A stretch of 64,000 bases of DNA from assembly GCA_016617855.1 (NCBI GenBank), contig JAECUM010004982.1, positions 83,147-147,146 of the forward strand. The letters are read 5' to 3'. The translations under genes and the position numbers were made by a program. Below the pieces are notes generated by a model. It saw nothing but the letters and a program-made list of their open reading frames with translations. It was not told the origin of the DNA and made no database searches. Source of the stretch: Megalonaias nervosa (lineage: Eukaryota > Mollusca > Bivalvia > Unionida > Unionidae). Shown in pieces: positions 26,914-37,969 of this stretch. Each line of letters opens with the position of its first letter. Within the stretch, counting starts at the first letter, position 1.

Positions 26914-27485
26914 ATGGATTTAATCAACAAGTTAAGAGATAGTTGGTGCTGGATGGTAGATGCAGTCTATGTAGTGGAAAAACTTCAAAAGGAGTGGAGG
27001 TTTCAAGTTAGACTAGACTTTATGGCGAGACTCAAAGCAGCAAGTTATCATTTGCAAATGATAATAATGGAAGAAGCAGATAAGTTAAGTTGAGAGGTTT
27101 CAACTATCCGAAATATGTGAGAGTAGGAACCTTGAAGGAGATTTTGGATATTGTCGTTGAATTGGAATCTTTTTTGGAAGGTATCTTCTCTTTAACAGAA
27201 TGGCCTTTTGTCAAAAAAGGCTTAGACAATATCAAGAAAGCGGAAGACCTAATGAGAAAAGTACTGAAAGAAGAAGTGGAAAAGATCAAGGAAACGTGGA
27301 AGAAAGAAAGAAAGGACAAAGAAAACCAAAAAAAGAAAGAAGAGTTTGAGAAACTAAATCAGAACTGGATGAAAATCCAACAAAAATTCAGAGCTCTCGG
27401 ACATCCTGACTGGATGCCCGAAGAAGAAAAGAAGAAAGGAATTATTGAGAAAGTCAGGACATGGTGGAAGAACTGGAGAAGATAA
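26914..27485 (+). pseudogene. Helical Lys/Glu/Trp-rich protein, right terminal gene, frameshifted
   Basis: Frame from ATG 26914 runs to a stop at 27091-27093; the overlapping next frame, which lacks a usable ATG, continues in the same style to TAA 27483-27485. One base change near 27081-27092 (duplicated AAGTT) probably splits one protein of about 190 residues. Two similar helical segments (KLRDSWCWMVDAVYVVEKL and GTLKEILDIVVELESFLE) suggest an internal repeat. Lys-rich C terminus ends WWKNWRR. The histone-type stem-loop begins only 15 nt after the stop and sits in the TIR. Confidence 0.65.
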
Positions 27486-27499
27486 AAGAAGAACCCAAA

Positions 27500-27536
27500 G
27501 GCCCTTTTCAGGGCCACTTCCAATGCCTCGAAAAGA
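27500..27536 (+). terminator. Histone-type 3' stem-loop and downstream box in right TIR
   Basis: GGCCCTTTTCAGGGCC (27500-27515), preceded by CCCAAA, followed by CAC and, 14 nt on, GAAAAGA (27530-27536). CCAAA before and CAC after the stem are the classical flanks of histone 3' ends, so this is the most canonical copy. Confidence 0.9.
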
Positions 27537-27923
27537 TCTTAATTTTCATTTGGTCTCCACCCTAAACGAATATATATAAAACCCTTCCTCTACTAAAAAA
27601 CACGAACACTCTTGATTCGTGTTTGTCTATAGCCCTCTCTCAGGTAGCCTGACGTCACAGTACTTCTCTTTTTGCTACATTGTTACCAGTGTGACGTCAT
27701 GCCACCTGTCGCTTATCGCTCTACAAACCCACAGTCTACTAGTAGTCGCTCTACAAAATTTCCATTGACGCTATACAGGCCCAGGGTGTTCTAGTCCCTC
27801 TACCCAAGTTTCCATTGACGCTATACAGGCCCAGGGTGAGATTTTATTTCTTGACGCTATACTGGCCCAGGGGGGGTCTGTAATGCTAATTCCCATTGAC
27901 GCTACGGTAACCCCATATACTAC

Positions 27924-27924
<1 letters not shown>
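27500..27924 (-). repeat. Right terminal inverted repeat of element 1
   Basis: Inverted copy of 6720-7150 with point differences and a 3-bp indel. Keeps two TGACGTCA sites (27650-27657, 27692-27699); the left copy of the second has TGATGTCA, as expected from CpG decay. Confidence 0.95.
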
Positions 27925-27954
<30 letters not shown>

Positions 27955-28224
27955 GATCTATATTTTCTGAATGCTCATATTTGTTTATGAATACTATAAA
28001 TACGTTTACACGATGTCATAATATTATTCAGACTTTCCAATGCCGATCTCCATTTCCAAGTTAATTAAAAGAACATTCAACCAGTCTAGTTTTCTGCGTT
28101 TTAGCAATCGATATTTGGAACGGCAACTCGTCCGAAATGCATATTGTGCAAGGGGTCTATTTGCTGTAGCATTTGTTAAAAGTTCCTGTGATCTTAACAC
28201 TATGTAACATAATATTTGTTCCTA
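27925..28224. other. ATT microsatellite and spacer
   Basis: (ATT)n-like run at 27921-27954 directly outside element 1, then 270 bp without recognisable content. Confidence 0.6.
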
Positions 28225-28342
28225 GGTAGTAAGTGTTATTTCGTAATCGCTTATGCCTAAAAAGTATAACAAATTGCTATTATTCCCCACGCAGTTTGCT
28301 TTTGTGACCAGGACAGTGATATTTTTAAATTTACCTATTTTC
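28225..28342 (+). repeat. Left TIR of 2.4-kb transposon
   Basis: Inverted match to 30502-30620; both copies share TATTATTCCCCAC and TTACCTATTTT. Confidence 0.85.
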
Positions 28343-28439
28343 AATGAGAAAACGGACGAATTTGTGTCTTTTCGTTCACATAAAGTCAGAAGAAAAAAAA
28401 CAGCATATGAATCAAAATTGACCTGTATTTATAATAAAG

Positions 28440-30336
28440 TAATACAATAATGACCACAAAAGACTTAGAAGTGAGTAGTGTTCGAGATTTGCGATTATAC
28501 TGTAAACCACTTTCACGAATCAGCCCCCAAATGTAGTCTCCCATCATGTTCTCGTTATACTGTCCTTGGTAGCGGCGTTCAAAGTCCAGTATATCCTGGT
28601 GGAAGCGCTTGCCTTGCTCCTCCGAGTACGCTCCCATATTCTCCTTGAATTTATCACGATGAGCAGCAAGGATATGGACTTTGAGGGACATCCTGCAACC
28701 CACTGTGCCGTAGTTTTCTTCACCAGAATCTCAACCAGCTCCACATAGTTTTCGGCCTTGTGATTGCCCAGGAAGCCCCGAACCACTGCGACAAAGAGGT
28801 TCCAAGCCGCTTTCTCCTTACTAGTGAGCGGGAATTCATTGCACACCAGGATCTTCTTTATCTGTGGTCCGACGAAGACACCAGCTTTGACCTTTGCCTC
28901 AGACAGCTTAGGGAAGAAGTCTTGAAGGTACTTGAAGGCTGCTGACTCCTTATCTAGAGCTCTGACAAATTGTTTCATAAGGCCCAATTTGATGTGCAGT
29001 TGTGGCATCAGCACCTTCCAGGGGTCCACCAGTGACTCCCAATTGACGTTGTTCCTCCCCACAGAGAACTAGGTCCGATGTGGCCAGTCCCGCCTGTGGA
29101 ACTGCGCCTTGGTGTCCCTGCTGTCCCAACTGCAAAGATAGCAGGGAAACTTGCTAAAACCACCTTGGAGACCCATCAGGAATGCCACCATTCTGAAGTC
29201 ACAGATGACCTCCTAGCCGTACTCATCATACTTCAAGGCGTCCAGCAAGCTCTTGATGCTGTTGTAATCCTCTTTGACGTGCACCGAGCGATCCAGGGGA
29301 AGAGACGGGTACTTGTTCCCATTACGGAGCAGCATGGCTTTGAGACTCCTGGATGAGCTGTCAATAAAGAGCCGCCACTCATTCTGGTTGCAGGCGATTC
29401 CGATTGCCTCGAACAGACTAGTCACATTGTGGCAGAAGCAGAGCTCGTCTTGACGGGTGAAGAAGCTGGAAAAAGCTTGGAGACGCTTCCTCTGATCTGC
29501 GACTTGCACACTTTCATCCAACAAGTTCGACTGCTTGAGCCTTGACGTCAAAAGCTCGGCATTGGACTTGGTGAGACCAAGATCTCTGATCAAGTCGTTG
29601 AGGTCTTTTTGGTTGGGGTAGTATGGGTTTCTTTCCTCAGATCCACCTCCCTAATTGTCAACTGGATCTACGTCTTCCTCGCTCTCTGACTTGCTGCTCT
29701 TTTCTAAAGACGGCTGCTGTCTCTCCGGTGGGGTGGGTACGGGGATCTCAGGGCAGTGTGGCACCGGGGCGATTGATGAAGGAAGATCCGGATACGTGAT
29801 AGCAGGTGCATTCATGCCAGTCCGACGTTTGGAAGGGTCCACCATGCAGAAGAAGCAGTTGCTTGAGTGGCCAGTGGGTTCCCGCCAGATTCCTGGGATA
29901 GCGAACTTCATGGCTCTCTTTTCCCCTCTGAACTATCCTACAAAAATACATTTATTTCACCCATGACTAATGTTTAAGAGATTCTCGCAGCATTTTTCAT
30001 ATATGATATATTTTTTCAATAACATTGAAAATTGTAAAACATTTTAAAATTAAAAGCTTTTACAATTTTACAGATTTTAACAAATTTTATAACATAAAAT
30101 TCCGAGCAACAACTGGCCATCTTACCTTCCAGAGGGTTTTTTTTGTAGTGCTCGCAGGTGAAATGAGGTGCCCAGGATTTGTCTTGATCTCCGACAGGCA
30201 TGCCGAAATATGCTTTGTAGGCCTCACACATCTTAGCAGATGCTTCCACGGAGTACTTTTTCGCTCTTGTCTTGATAAATTGGCCGCAGATATAGCAAAA
30301 TGCGTCTGCCGGATGCTTGCAGTCTCTTGATGCCAT
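28440..30336 (-). pseudogene. Transposase-like unknown gene, several stops and frameshifts
   Basis: Exon 1 (30336 to about 30124) encodes a Cys/His segment (CYICG...GDQDKSWAPHFTC) and ends at a GTAAG donor; an acceptor TTCAG near 29925 opens exon 2, which begins MKFAIPGIWREP-like and runs on with WRLFIDSSSRSLKA, GNKYPSLPL, then KVLMPQLHIKLGLMKQF, FVGPQIKKIL, FLGNHKAENYVELVE and ERRYQGQYNENMMGDYIWGL. In-frame TAG codons (for example 29651-29653) and a frameshift near 28700 break it. I recall this as a multi-copy unnamed ORF family of invertebrates; the TIRs make a transposase likely. Catalytic residues cannot be assigned by eye. Confidence 0.75.
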
Positions 30337-30501
30337 CTCAGATAAAATGCAGATATGTATCCACTTAGGCAGCTGGAACTAAACTGATCTGGTGGGCTTA
30401 AGGCCCCTGTATTTATACTACTATTTATATTACTGGAAAGTTCTAGAAAGTTCTAGAAGTTACTCCAAGTTTACTCAGCACTGATATCTGGAATGTTCTG
30501 A

Positions 30502-30620
30502 AAAAATAGGTAAATTTCAAAAATATCACTGTCCTGGTCACAAAAGCAAAGTTTGTGGGGAATAATAGCCATTTTCTATACTTATGAGGCATAAGCAATT
30601 ACGAAATAACACTTACTACC
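30502..30620 (-). repeat. Right TIR of 2.4-kb transposon
   Basis: See left TIR; ends ...CTTACTACC at 30620. Confidence 0.85.
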
Positions 30621-30806
30621 CAATAACAAAAAAAGATTGTTACACAGTGCAATCAGACCTAGGTAGGTATGTTCATTCACAATTTAAAACAGATTTTGTT
30701 TACAAGATATGGACAATTTTTTCATTAGCTTTTGGTCGTTTTTTTTCCCCAGTCGTTTTGAATATCCAACAGAAAGTAGATTGTAACTATTTTGACGACA
30801 TGCATA

Positions 30807-30918
30807 GAATGCTGAAAACAATATTAAATCGTCTGCAATATGCAATGTTGAAAACAATATTAAATCGTCTGCAATATGCAATGTTGAAAACAATATTAAA
30901 TCATCTGCAAAAAGCAGG
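30807..30918. repeat. 36-bp tandem repeat, 3 copies
   Basis: ATGCTGAAAACAATATTAAATCGTCTGCAATATGC-like unit repeated three times with two or three changes. Confidence 0.85.
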
Positions 30919-31009
30919 TATGTTATTACTGTCTGACCCAGATCGGAAGCACAACCATTTGTCATATGAAAATAACAAGGAAGCACAGCTATTTATCAGA
31001 TTAACAAGG

Positions 31010-31425
31010 AAGAACTAGACTGGTACTGCATGGGGTTGCATATGAAGTTCTGTCTTACTTCTTTACACTAAAGAGCATGGGGCTACATATGAAGTCAAGT
31101 CTAACCTTTGTTTACTGAAGAGCATGGGACTGAATACGAAGTCTAACTTCTGCACACTGAAAAGCAAGGGCTGCATATGAAGTCAAGTCTAACTTCAGTA
31201 CGGGACTGCATCTGAAGTCCTGTCTAACTTTTGTTTGCTGAAGAGCATGGGGCTGAATATGCAATTCTGTCTTGCGTTTGTTTATTGAAGAGCAAGGCCT
31301 GCATATGAAGTCAAGTCTAACTTCGGTATATTGAAAAGCATGGGACAGCATATGAAATCCTGTCTAACCTCTGTATCCTGAAGAACATCGGGCTGCATAT
31401 GAAGTCTTGTCTAACATTGTATTTG
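31010..31425. repeat. About 45-50-bp minisatellite, about 9 copies
   Basis: Degenerate copies of a unit containing GAAGAGCATGGGGCTGCATATGAAGTC and TCTAACTT. Unequal unit lengths indicate an old array. Confidence 0.85.
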
Positions 31426-32519
31426 AAAGAACAGTGTTACCATGAATGAGGTTGTGCTTTACAACAGAAGAAATCTGCTGATACATCCCTTGTATTGCAT
31501 ACTGGTCTCCATAAGTAAAGGCCTTACTAAAAGTTTCCATTTTTGTTATTTGCTAAAGTTTAACATTGTTTGCAAAATGAAAAGGTTATTGGTCACTTCT
31601 TCTACGATTTATTCATGAATCCAAGCTGTACATTATATAAAAGATGATGTTTCTCAACAAAATTTCCTATTCCAGTATTTATTATAGACCAAAAAATCCT
31701 TACTGTGGACGATGTTTGTATGCTTCTGTAGTCGTGTACATTATTGGGATCGCCATTTTTGAAGGTTGGCGTTGATAATATACCCTACGTAAATATCCTA
31801 CCCCTCAAGCCCCCCACCCCCTCAGCCGTGTTATGTATCATATTGTTAAATGTCGTGTAGATGTTCAGGAGTTAAATGTATAAGATGATTTTTGTCATTT
31901 CATTTCATATGATATCAGTGTCACAAGACTTTATTTTGCAAGCAAAATACATTTTATTTAATTTATTTTTTATACAAGGGATGATTGTAGATAGCCCTGG
32001 GGCTGGCATTGGTATATGCAGTATTCTTTTGTTTGTGACTATCAGCTTTAGCTGTGTTATGACATTCGTTATAATCTGATTTGAAGAGGAAGAGTTGCTA
32101 AGGTTTTTAAAGTCTTCTTCCCATGTGTTGGTTCAGATTTCTGAGTTTAGATCAGGCTTGTCTTCAGATAGCAATCGAGTGATTTGCCATTATCTATTTG
32201 GGTTGGTTTTGTCGTGTTATCTAATTTTTTAAGATCGTCTGAAGGCAATACAATTCTTTACATTTTGCAACTTCTTTGTATATTTAGTACAAGTGTAAAA
32301 TCCACGCAAAAGAGATGGGTGGAAAAGGTTTCCTTTTAATTCATAGCATGCCCGATGAAGCAAGTGAAGCTCCTAGTTAATAACATGCCTGGTGAAGTAA
32401 GTGGAGCTCTTAATTTATAACACGCATGAAGAAGCAAATGGATCGACGATCTTGAACCAGCAAAGATACATTCATAAGTGCTTGTGTAAAAAGGTTGATT
32501 ACCAATCTTAATTCTGTCA
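31426..32519. other. No recognisable feature
   Basis: About 1.1 kb of AT-rich single-copy-looking sequence. No coding region supported. Confidence 0.45.
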
Positions 32520-33130
32520 TTTGTCACTTGAAAATGGTTACATTTATAATCACATCCATTAAAAGTGGCTACAGTCTCAATCCCATCATTTGTCTCTTGA
32601 AAATGGCTACATTCTTAATCACAACATTTGTTTCTTGAAAATTGTTACATTCTTAAAACCATTCTTTGTTCCTTGAAAGTTGTTATAATTTTAACCCAAC
32701 TCTTTCTCTCTTGAAAATGGTTACAATCTTATTCCCATCCTTTCTCTCTTGAAAGTGGCTACATTCTTAATCCCATTCTTTATTCCTTGAAAGTTATTAC
32801 AATTTTAATCCCACCCTTTCTCTCTTGAAAACGGTTACATTCTTTATTCTTGAAAGTGGTTATAATCTTAATCCTATTCTTTGTCTCTTGAATATGGTTG
32901 CAATCGAAATCCTATCATTTTTTGTCATGAAAGTGGTTACAATTTTAATCTCATCCTTTGTCTCTTGAAAGTGGTTATAATCTTAATACCATCATTCCTT
33001 TATCTCTTGAAAGTGGTTACAATAGTAATCCCATCATTCCTTCGTCTCTTGGAAGCGGTTACAATCTTAATCCCATCCTTTCTATGTCTCTGTAGGTCGT
33101 TGCAATCTTAATCCCATCCTTTGTCTCTAG
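32520..33130. repeat. About 37-bp minisatellite, about 16 copies
   Basis: Unit close to TCTCTTGAAAATGGTTACA plus ATCTTAATCCCATCCTTTG, diverged between copies. Confidence 0.88.
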
Positions 33131-33464
33131 AAAGGAATACACGACATAATGATTTAAATAATGCTGGTTGCACATATTCAATAATGCAGTCTGAAATAAA
33201 ATGGGCGAGTCTTCTTTTCAAATGTATTTATAAGCTTGATTTTTTGCGAGTTTAGCTTAATTTGTCCGTTTAATACTTGCTTATAAATATGTACGCGTAT
33301 ACCTGGATTTGCAAGTACAACTAAAGTCTTCAAGGGACAACGATCTGCAAGATGAGTAACATGTAAGAGTTTGAAGTAAGTTATAATATTTGGAGTATCA
33401 ATGGAGCATACGGTGCTGGTTCCTTTGTATTAAAATAGGTTGGATTTCTGTAAATATGCTCAAA
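33131..33464. other. Spacer between minisatellites
   Basis: No gene or repeat recognised. Confidence 0.4.
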
Positions 33465-34160
33465 ATGATAACGGTTTTACATCAGCACGATAGTTGGACT
33501 GGCCAGCGTATCAATAGAAAGACGATTATGGTTGCATCTCTGCATGACAGTTTGACTGACCGGCGTATCAATAGAAAGACGATTATGGTTGTGTCTCTGC
33601 GTGACAGTTTGACTGACCAGCGTATCACTAGAAAGACGATTATGGTTGTATCTCTGCATGACAGTTTGACTGACCAGCGTATCAATAGAAAGACGATTAT
33701 GGTTTTATCTCTTCATGACAGTTTGACTGACCAGCGTATCAATAGAAAGACGATTATGGTTTTATCTCTTCATGACAGTTTGACCGGCCAGTATGTGGCA
33801 TTATCAATATAAAGGTTTTTTTTTTTTTTTCACTTTACGATAGCTTGACTGGCCAGTACATGGTTTTATCAGTAGAAAGATGATAAAGGTTTTACCACTT
33901 TCCAATATATTGACTGGTCAGTATTTGGTTTTATCAATATAAAAATGATATGTGTTTTACCACTGCATTATAGTTTGACTGGAGAGTATGTGGCTTTATC
34001 AATAGAAAATTGATGAAGGTTGTACCAAAACATGAAAGTTTCGCTGATAACGGTTATGTAGCCTTATGAATAGAAACTTGATGAAGGTTGTTCCAAATCA
34101 TGTAAGTTTGTTTCATAAAAGTTATTTTGCTTTATCAATAGAAAGGTAATATTAAATGTT
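33465..34160. repeat. 57-bp minisatellite, 6 good and several decayed copies
   Basis: Unit contains ATCAATAGAAAGACGATTATGG, TCTCTGCATGACAG and TTTGACTGACCAGCGT. The first copies are nearly identical (33480-33800); later ones to about 34160 are degenerate with extra insertions. 57 is a multiple of three, which keeps long spurious frames open on both strands. Confidence 0.9.
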
Positions 34161-34271
34161 GTCTGTGTGTTAATTCTAAATTTCCATACTGACATCATAG
34201 GCAAATAAATTAATATTTTTCCTCCCTCTCCTCCAAATCTACGTAGCAGGAAATAAAGACGGCGAATTCCC

Positions 34272-34274
<3 letters not shown>

Positions 34275-34321
<47 letters not shown>
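34275..34321. repeat. (CA)n microsatellite
   Basis: About 23 CA units. Confidence 0.95.
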
Positions 34322-34324
<3 letters not shown>

Positions 34325-34379
34325 GCCAACCAACCATACACTTATCTTTTGTAACTTCAATGTCAAAATACTACTTCTA

Positions 34380-35830
34380 CTGTTACTATTCTATGGTCTT
34401 AAACTAAGCTACAGAAAGAAGCAAAACCAACAACTTTTTAAAAACTTTCCAAATAATTTAATTCTCTAAGTTACAAAATGAAAATTTAAGAGGAACTTAC
34501 AATAATGTGAACTAAATCCAAAAGTTATATCACAACTCTAAAAGAATAGAGTGTTCCGAATGAATTATAGGTCTTGGATGAGCTGAAGTGCCATATGTCT
34601 AGATATATCACAATGGCATTGTCAAGAACTCCTTTTAATGAATTCACAATATTACGATTCTATGGCCTTAAACTAAAAGTAATAGAAAAGAGCGAAAACC
34701 AACAAGCTCTGTAAAATTGAACAAATAATTTATTTCCTTAGAATATAAAGTGAGGATTTAAAAAGAACTTACAGTATTGCGAATTAAATCTCAGATAGAT
34801 AAAAAATTATATCAACTGTCCTAATAAGTGAAGTTAAAACTAATTAAATTCCAGTGATGTTCGAAACAGATCCAACATTGAATATGTTCATCTGCCTTTA
34901 GTAGCCTTTGACGTGGAGATGTGTCAACAGTCTTTTGATGAATCACAATAATATAATACAAGATGTCCTTCTCTGAATTCACTATATTTTTAAGTTAATG
35001 TTTCTGTCCAAGAATATTATTGAAGAACACGTATTTCCAATGGATAATAATTTGAATAAATAATTCCACTCAAATCAAATAATGAACACAACAAAATGAC
35101 AGATTTCTGCTTCAGACGTTATAGCAGCAATGAGTAATTTCTCAAGTAAGCAAGATTATAATCCCCTCTATATGATCTAAGTTATAATTAACATTTTCAA
35201 AAATTAAGTCTTTTTAGTGGATTTTTCCATTCTTTAACATTCTGGGTTGATTACAAGATAAAATCTGTCTCTAAAATTATAATAAAGAATGTGGTAAACA
35301 TCAGGTAAAACAGGGTATTAAATGGGGGAATTCCAGTAACCTAGCCCCAGACCCAAATAAAATGCTTAAATGTATTGTTATGGTCCTAATATTTAACCCA
35401 CTCTCATAGAGAAATATTAACTATATATTATTATTTGTTTACTAAAATCAGTGTCCCTAATCAAGTACAAAATGAACTTGAATTTGGACAAGGTCAAGTC
35501 CAAAGTACAATTATGCATAACATATAATCATGGAGAAAAAGTAACAAACTATACAAATTAAATATACATAGCAACAATAATCCCATATCGTGTTTAGTCC
35601 AAACATTAATGTGAGCACTTTGTAACTCCAATATGTAATAAATAATTCCTCTCAAATTAAATGTAAAGACAACATTACATAGATATGCAGACTGATATTA
35701 AAACGATAAAAAAAACCTAGGAAATATGAATGAATTAATTGTTCTCTTCTTGATCCTTATGCACATCTCCAGAATTCTTTTACGATTCTAAAGTGCAATA
35801 CCTCCCATGTGACTGATGTCACAACAGAAC
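34380..35830 (-). repeat. Diverged copies of the Gypsy LTR sequence
   Basis: Segments starting TTACTATTCTATGGTCTTAAACT (34382) and TTACGATTCTATGGCCTTAAACT (34651) match the start of the LTR at 2194; the stretch around 35600-35760 (TGAGCACTTTGTAACTCCAA, AATAATTCCTCTCAAATTA) matches 4045-4090. Here no RTE interrupts the alignment. The arrangement looks like tandem or nested LTR fragments. Confidence 0.55.
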
Positions 35831-36799
35831 CCACCTGATTTCATCATCCAACGGGAAAGTACCCCAAGCTATTAGCAGATGCAATATGTAGAACACGAAA
35901 ACAAATAATCTATTCATAGCTCATTGTCTAAAAATAGAATCCACAGTTCAAAAATCCATTACTGATATACATAACACTACTACTACATCATAAGCAACCA
36001 AGGGCACCTGCACGCTAAGCATAGATAAAACTGAAGCTAAGATAATTTCCTAATATTTTGGATTAAAACCCAAATATAAATGTTAAATAAATTGTGCAAA
36101 TGTAGCGTAAATGCTGTACGTTTCACTTTGGCACGTTACGGCCATTTTCCTCAATTAGTCTTCATCACATGCTCCACAGATTTACTATTTAGTGAAATCG
36201 ACCAGATATGCATACACTGATGTATGACGGTCTCTTGGCAGAATATCTTCAGGACCTATGAACACTGCAACATAATTTTCTGAGAACATTGAATTTCTAA
36301 CAACCAACCAACCAACCAACCAGCCAGCCAACAAGCCAACTAACCAATCAACCAACCAACCGATCAAATAAAACAAACAAATAAAATGTTAAACCGGAAT
36401 CTAATATAGCTACTACATTTACGATTGATAGATGTAACAAAACACCTGTTATTAGCGCACCATGAGTACTTGCAAATCTACGGTCATTTTATAGACGTAG
36501 AAATGCGCAGACAAATACATTTTTAGAAAGTATCGCTGACTGTGTGAGGTCGACAAGGCCATTTCTTACTCATCTCTTCTTCTTTTGTAATTTACATTTG
36601 TGTGTTTGTTTGATTGTTTGATGTTTCATTGTCCTCGCAACTGAAAACCTCAGAGCACACCTGGTTGGTAGATTACGTCGGTTTTGCTAATCATTTAAAT
36701 AAAAATATTAAAAGAGAATAAGATGTACTTAATTACAATATATGGACAAAAGAATACAAAAGTACGAGAAATTTTATGGGTTTTTTTAACAATTATTTA
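35831..36799. other. No gene; (AACC)n run at 36299-36362
   Basis: AT-rich sequence with a short AACCAACC-type simple repeat. Nothing else recognised. Confidence 0.5.
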
Positions 36800-37100
36800 G
36801 TTTCACGGATGCGGGAGGTCACGGGTTCGCACCCCGGCCGAGCCATACCAAAGACTTTCAAAAATGGTACTAACAGCTGCCTCGTTTGGCTCTCAGCATT
36901 AAGAGGTTAGTGTTAGGACTGGTTGGCCTGGTGTCAGGATAATGTGACTGGGTGGGACATCATGCTACATGTCTGCGGCATGATGCCCCAGTGCTAAACA
37001 TCATTATAAACTGTCACACTGCAGACATCGTAGCGATATGACTGAAAAATTGTTAAAGCTACGTTAAAAATCTAAATCACACACACACACACACACACCC
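36800..37100 (+). repeat. tRNA-derived SINE of molluscan type
   Basis: GGTCACGGGTTCGCACCCC (36817-36835) is a good Pol III B box; the body includes GTGGGACATCATGCTACATGTCTGCGGCATGATGCCCCAGTG-like sequence and the 3' end reads TGACTGAAAAATTGTTAAAGCTACGTTAAA, then (AC)n. I associate this 3' end with abundant mollusc SINEs of the V/Meta group. The A box is decayed. Confidence 0.65.
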
Positions 37101-37129
37101 ACACACACGCACACCTTTAGCATATAATG

Positions 37130-37378
37130 TCATTCTACCGCATAGTTAGTCTTTCTACAGCCTAACGCGTTTCTACAGCATAGTATGTGTTTCTACAGCC
37201 AATTATGTGTTTATACAGCCTTGTATGTGTTTATGTAGCCTAGTATGTGTTTCTACAGGATAGCATGTGTTTCTACAGCCTAGTATGTGTTTCTACAGGA
37301 TAGTATGTGTTTCTAGAGCCTAGTATGTGTTTCTACAGCCTAGTATGTGTTTCTACAGCATAATATGTCATTCTCCAG
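37130..37378. repeat. 20-bp minisatellite, about 12 copies
   Basis: Unit TAGTATGTGTTTCTACAGCC with small changes. Confidence 0.92.
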
Positions 37379-37547
37379 CTCTTGTACAATAAGTCTGATG
37401 TACTGAGAAAGAGAGAAATATTACATGCAGATACTATAAGCATTGTTTTTGTATATCTTTTACTGTAACTTTTGGTAACAGGGACGGATGGGTGCGTGTG
37501 TTCCGGACCCATCCACCCCCGGTACACCCCCCCCAAAAAAAACTAAC

Positions 37548-37549
<2 letters not shown>

Positions 37550-37596
<47 letters not shown>

Positions 37597-37660
37597 GCAC
37601 GCACGCACACGCACGCACGCACGCGCGCGCACACGCACGCACGCACACACACGCAACAAC
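37550..37660. repeat. (AC)n / (ACGC)n compound microsatellite
   Basis: Pure AC run then ACGC units; open frames on both strands through it are artefacts. Confidence 0.95.
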
Positions 37661-37969
37661 AACAACAACACAACGTATAGTCAGTTTTCACTTGAAATTT
37701 GTAAATTGTTTTATTCCTGCTCACTTATATTGGGTATTATGCACACTTTTAGTAAATAGACACATACCCTTTTGCTTTGGTTCCCTTTCGAGGAAAGTCT
37801 GGTCCCTTTTGAAATTTTGGAAACCCCCACCAACACTTGACCTGATCCGGCCGTGGGTAAAGACATCAATATCGCACTGATATATCTTTAGCAATGTATG
37901 TCTTTCCCGAACTCATTTTACAGTAACTTTGTATTCGTATAGACAGAAATATTACATACAGAACATTTA

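Larger units (their letters stand above)
6720..27924. mobile_element. Maverick/Polinton element 1, about 21.2 kb
   Basis: Bounded by inverted repeats beginning AGTAGTATATGGGG at 6720 and its complement ending at 27924. It encodes the Polinton hallmark set: protein-primed PolB, FtsK/HerA-type packaging ATPase, integrase, double-jelly-roll capsid, penton-like protein and adenovirus-type protease. A 5'-AG terminus is usual for Polintons. I could not find the expected 6-bp target duplication; an ATT microsatellite has grown directly outside the right end. The repeats differ by several substitutions and small indels, so insertion is not recent. Gene order: small genes, zinc knuckle, PolB, BIR, small unknowns, ATPase, core-like genes, integrase, membrane protein, penton, pVI-like, MCP, Cys-His protein, protease, then coiled-coil genes. 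Confidence 0.95.
28225..30620 (-). mobile_element. DNA transposon with 118-bp TIRs, decayed
   Basis: 28225-28342 (GGTAGTAAGTGTTATTTCGT...) reappears as the inverted complement at 30502-30620, with about 85-90% identity by eye including an unbroken 25-bp stretch around GACCAGGACAGTGATATTTTT. Between them a minus-strand decayed gene fills the unit. That structure is a cut-and-paste transposon of 2.4 kb. No clear target duplication was seen and I cannot name the superfamily. Confidence 0.8.

Noticed and set aside
6714..27930. Six-base target duplication of element 1
   Set aside because: I compared the bases on both sides for several possible end positions and found no match, so none is annotated.
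33465..34160. Regular repeats could be taken for a CRISPR-like array
   Set aside because: The whole 57-bp unit is repeated, with no unique spacers, in animal DNA; a minisatellite explains it.
37434..37880. His-Thr and Cys-Val repeat frames
   Set aside because: Artefacts of the (AC)n tract.
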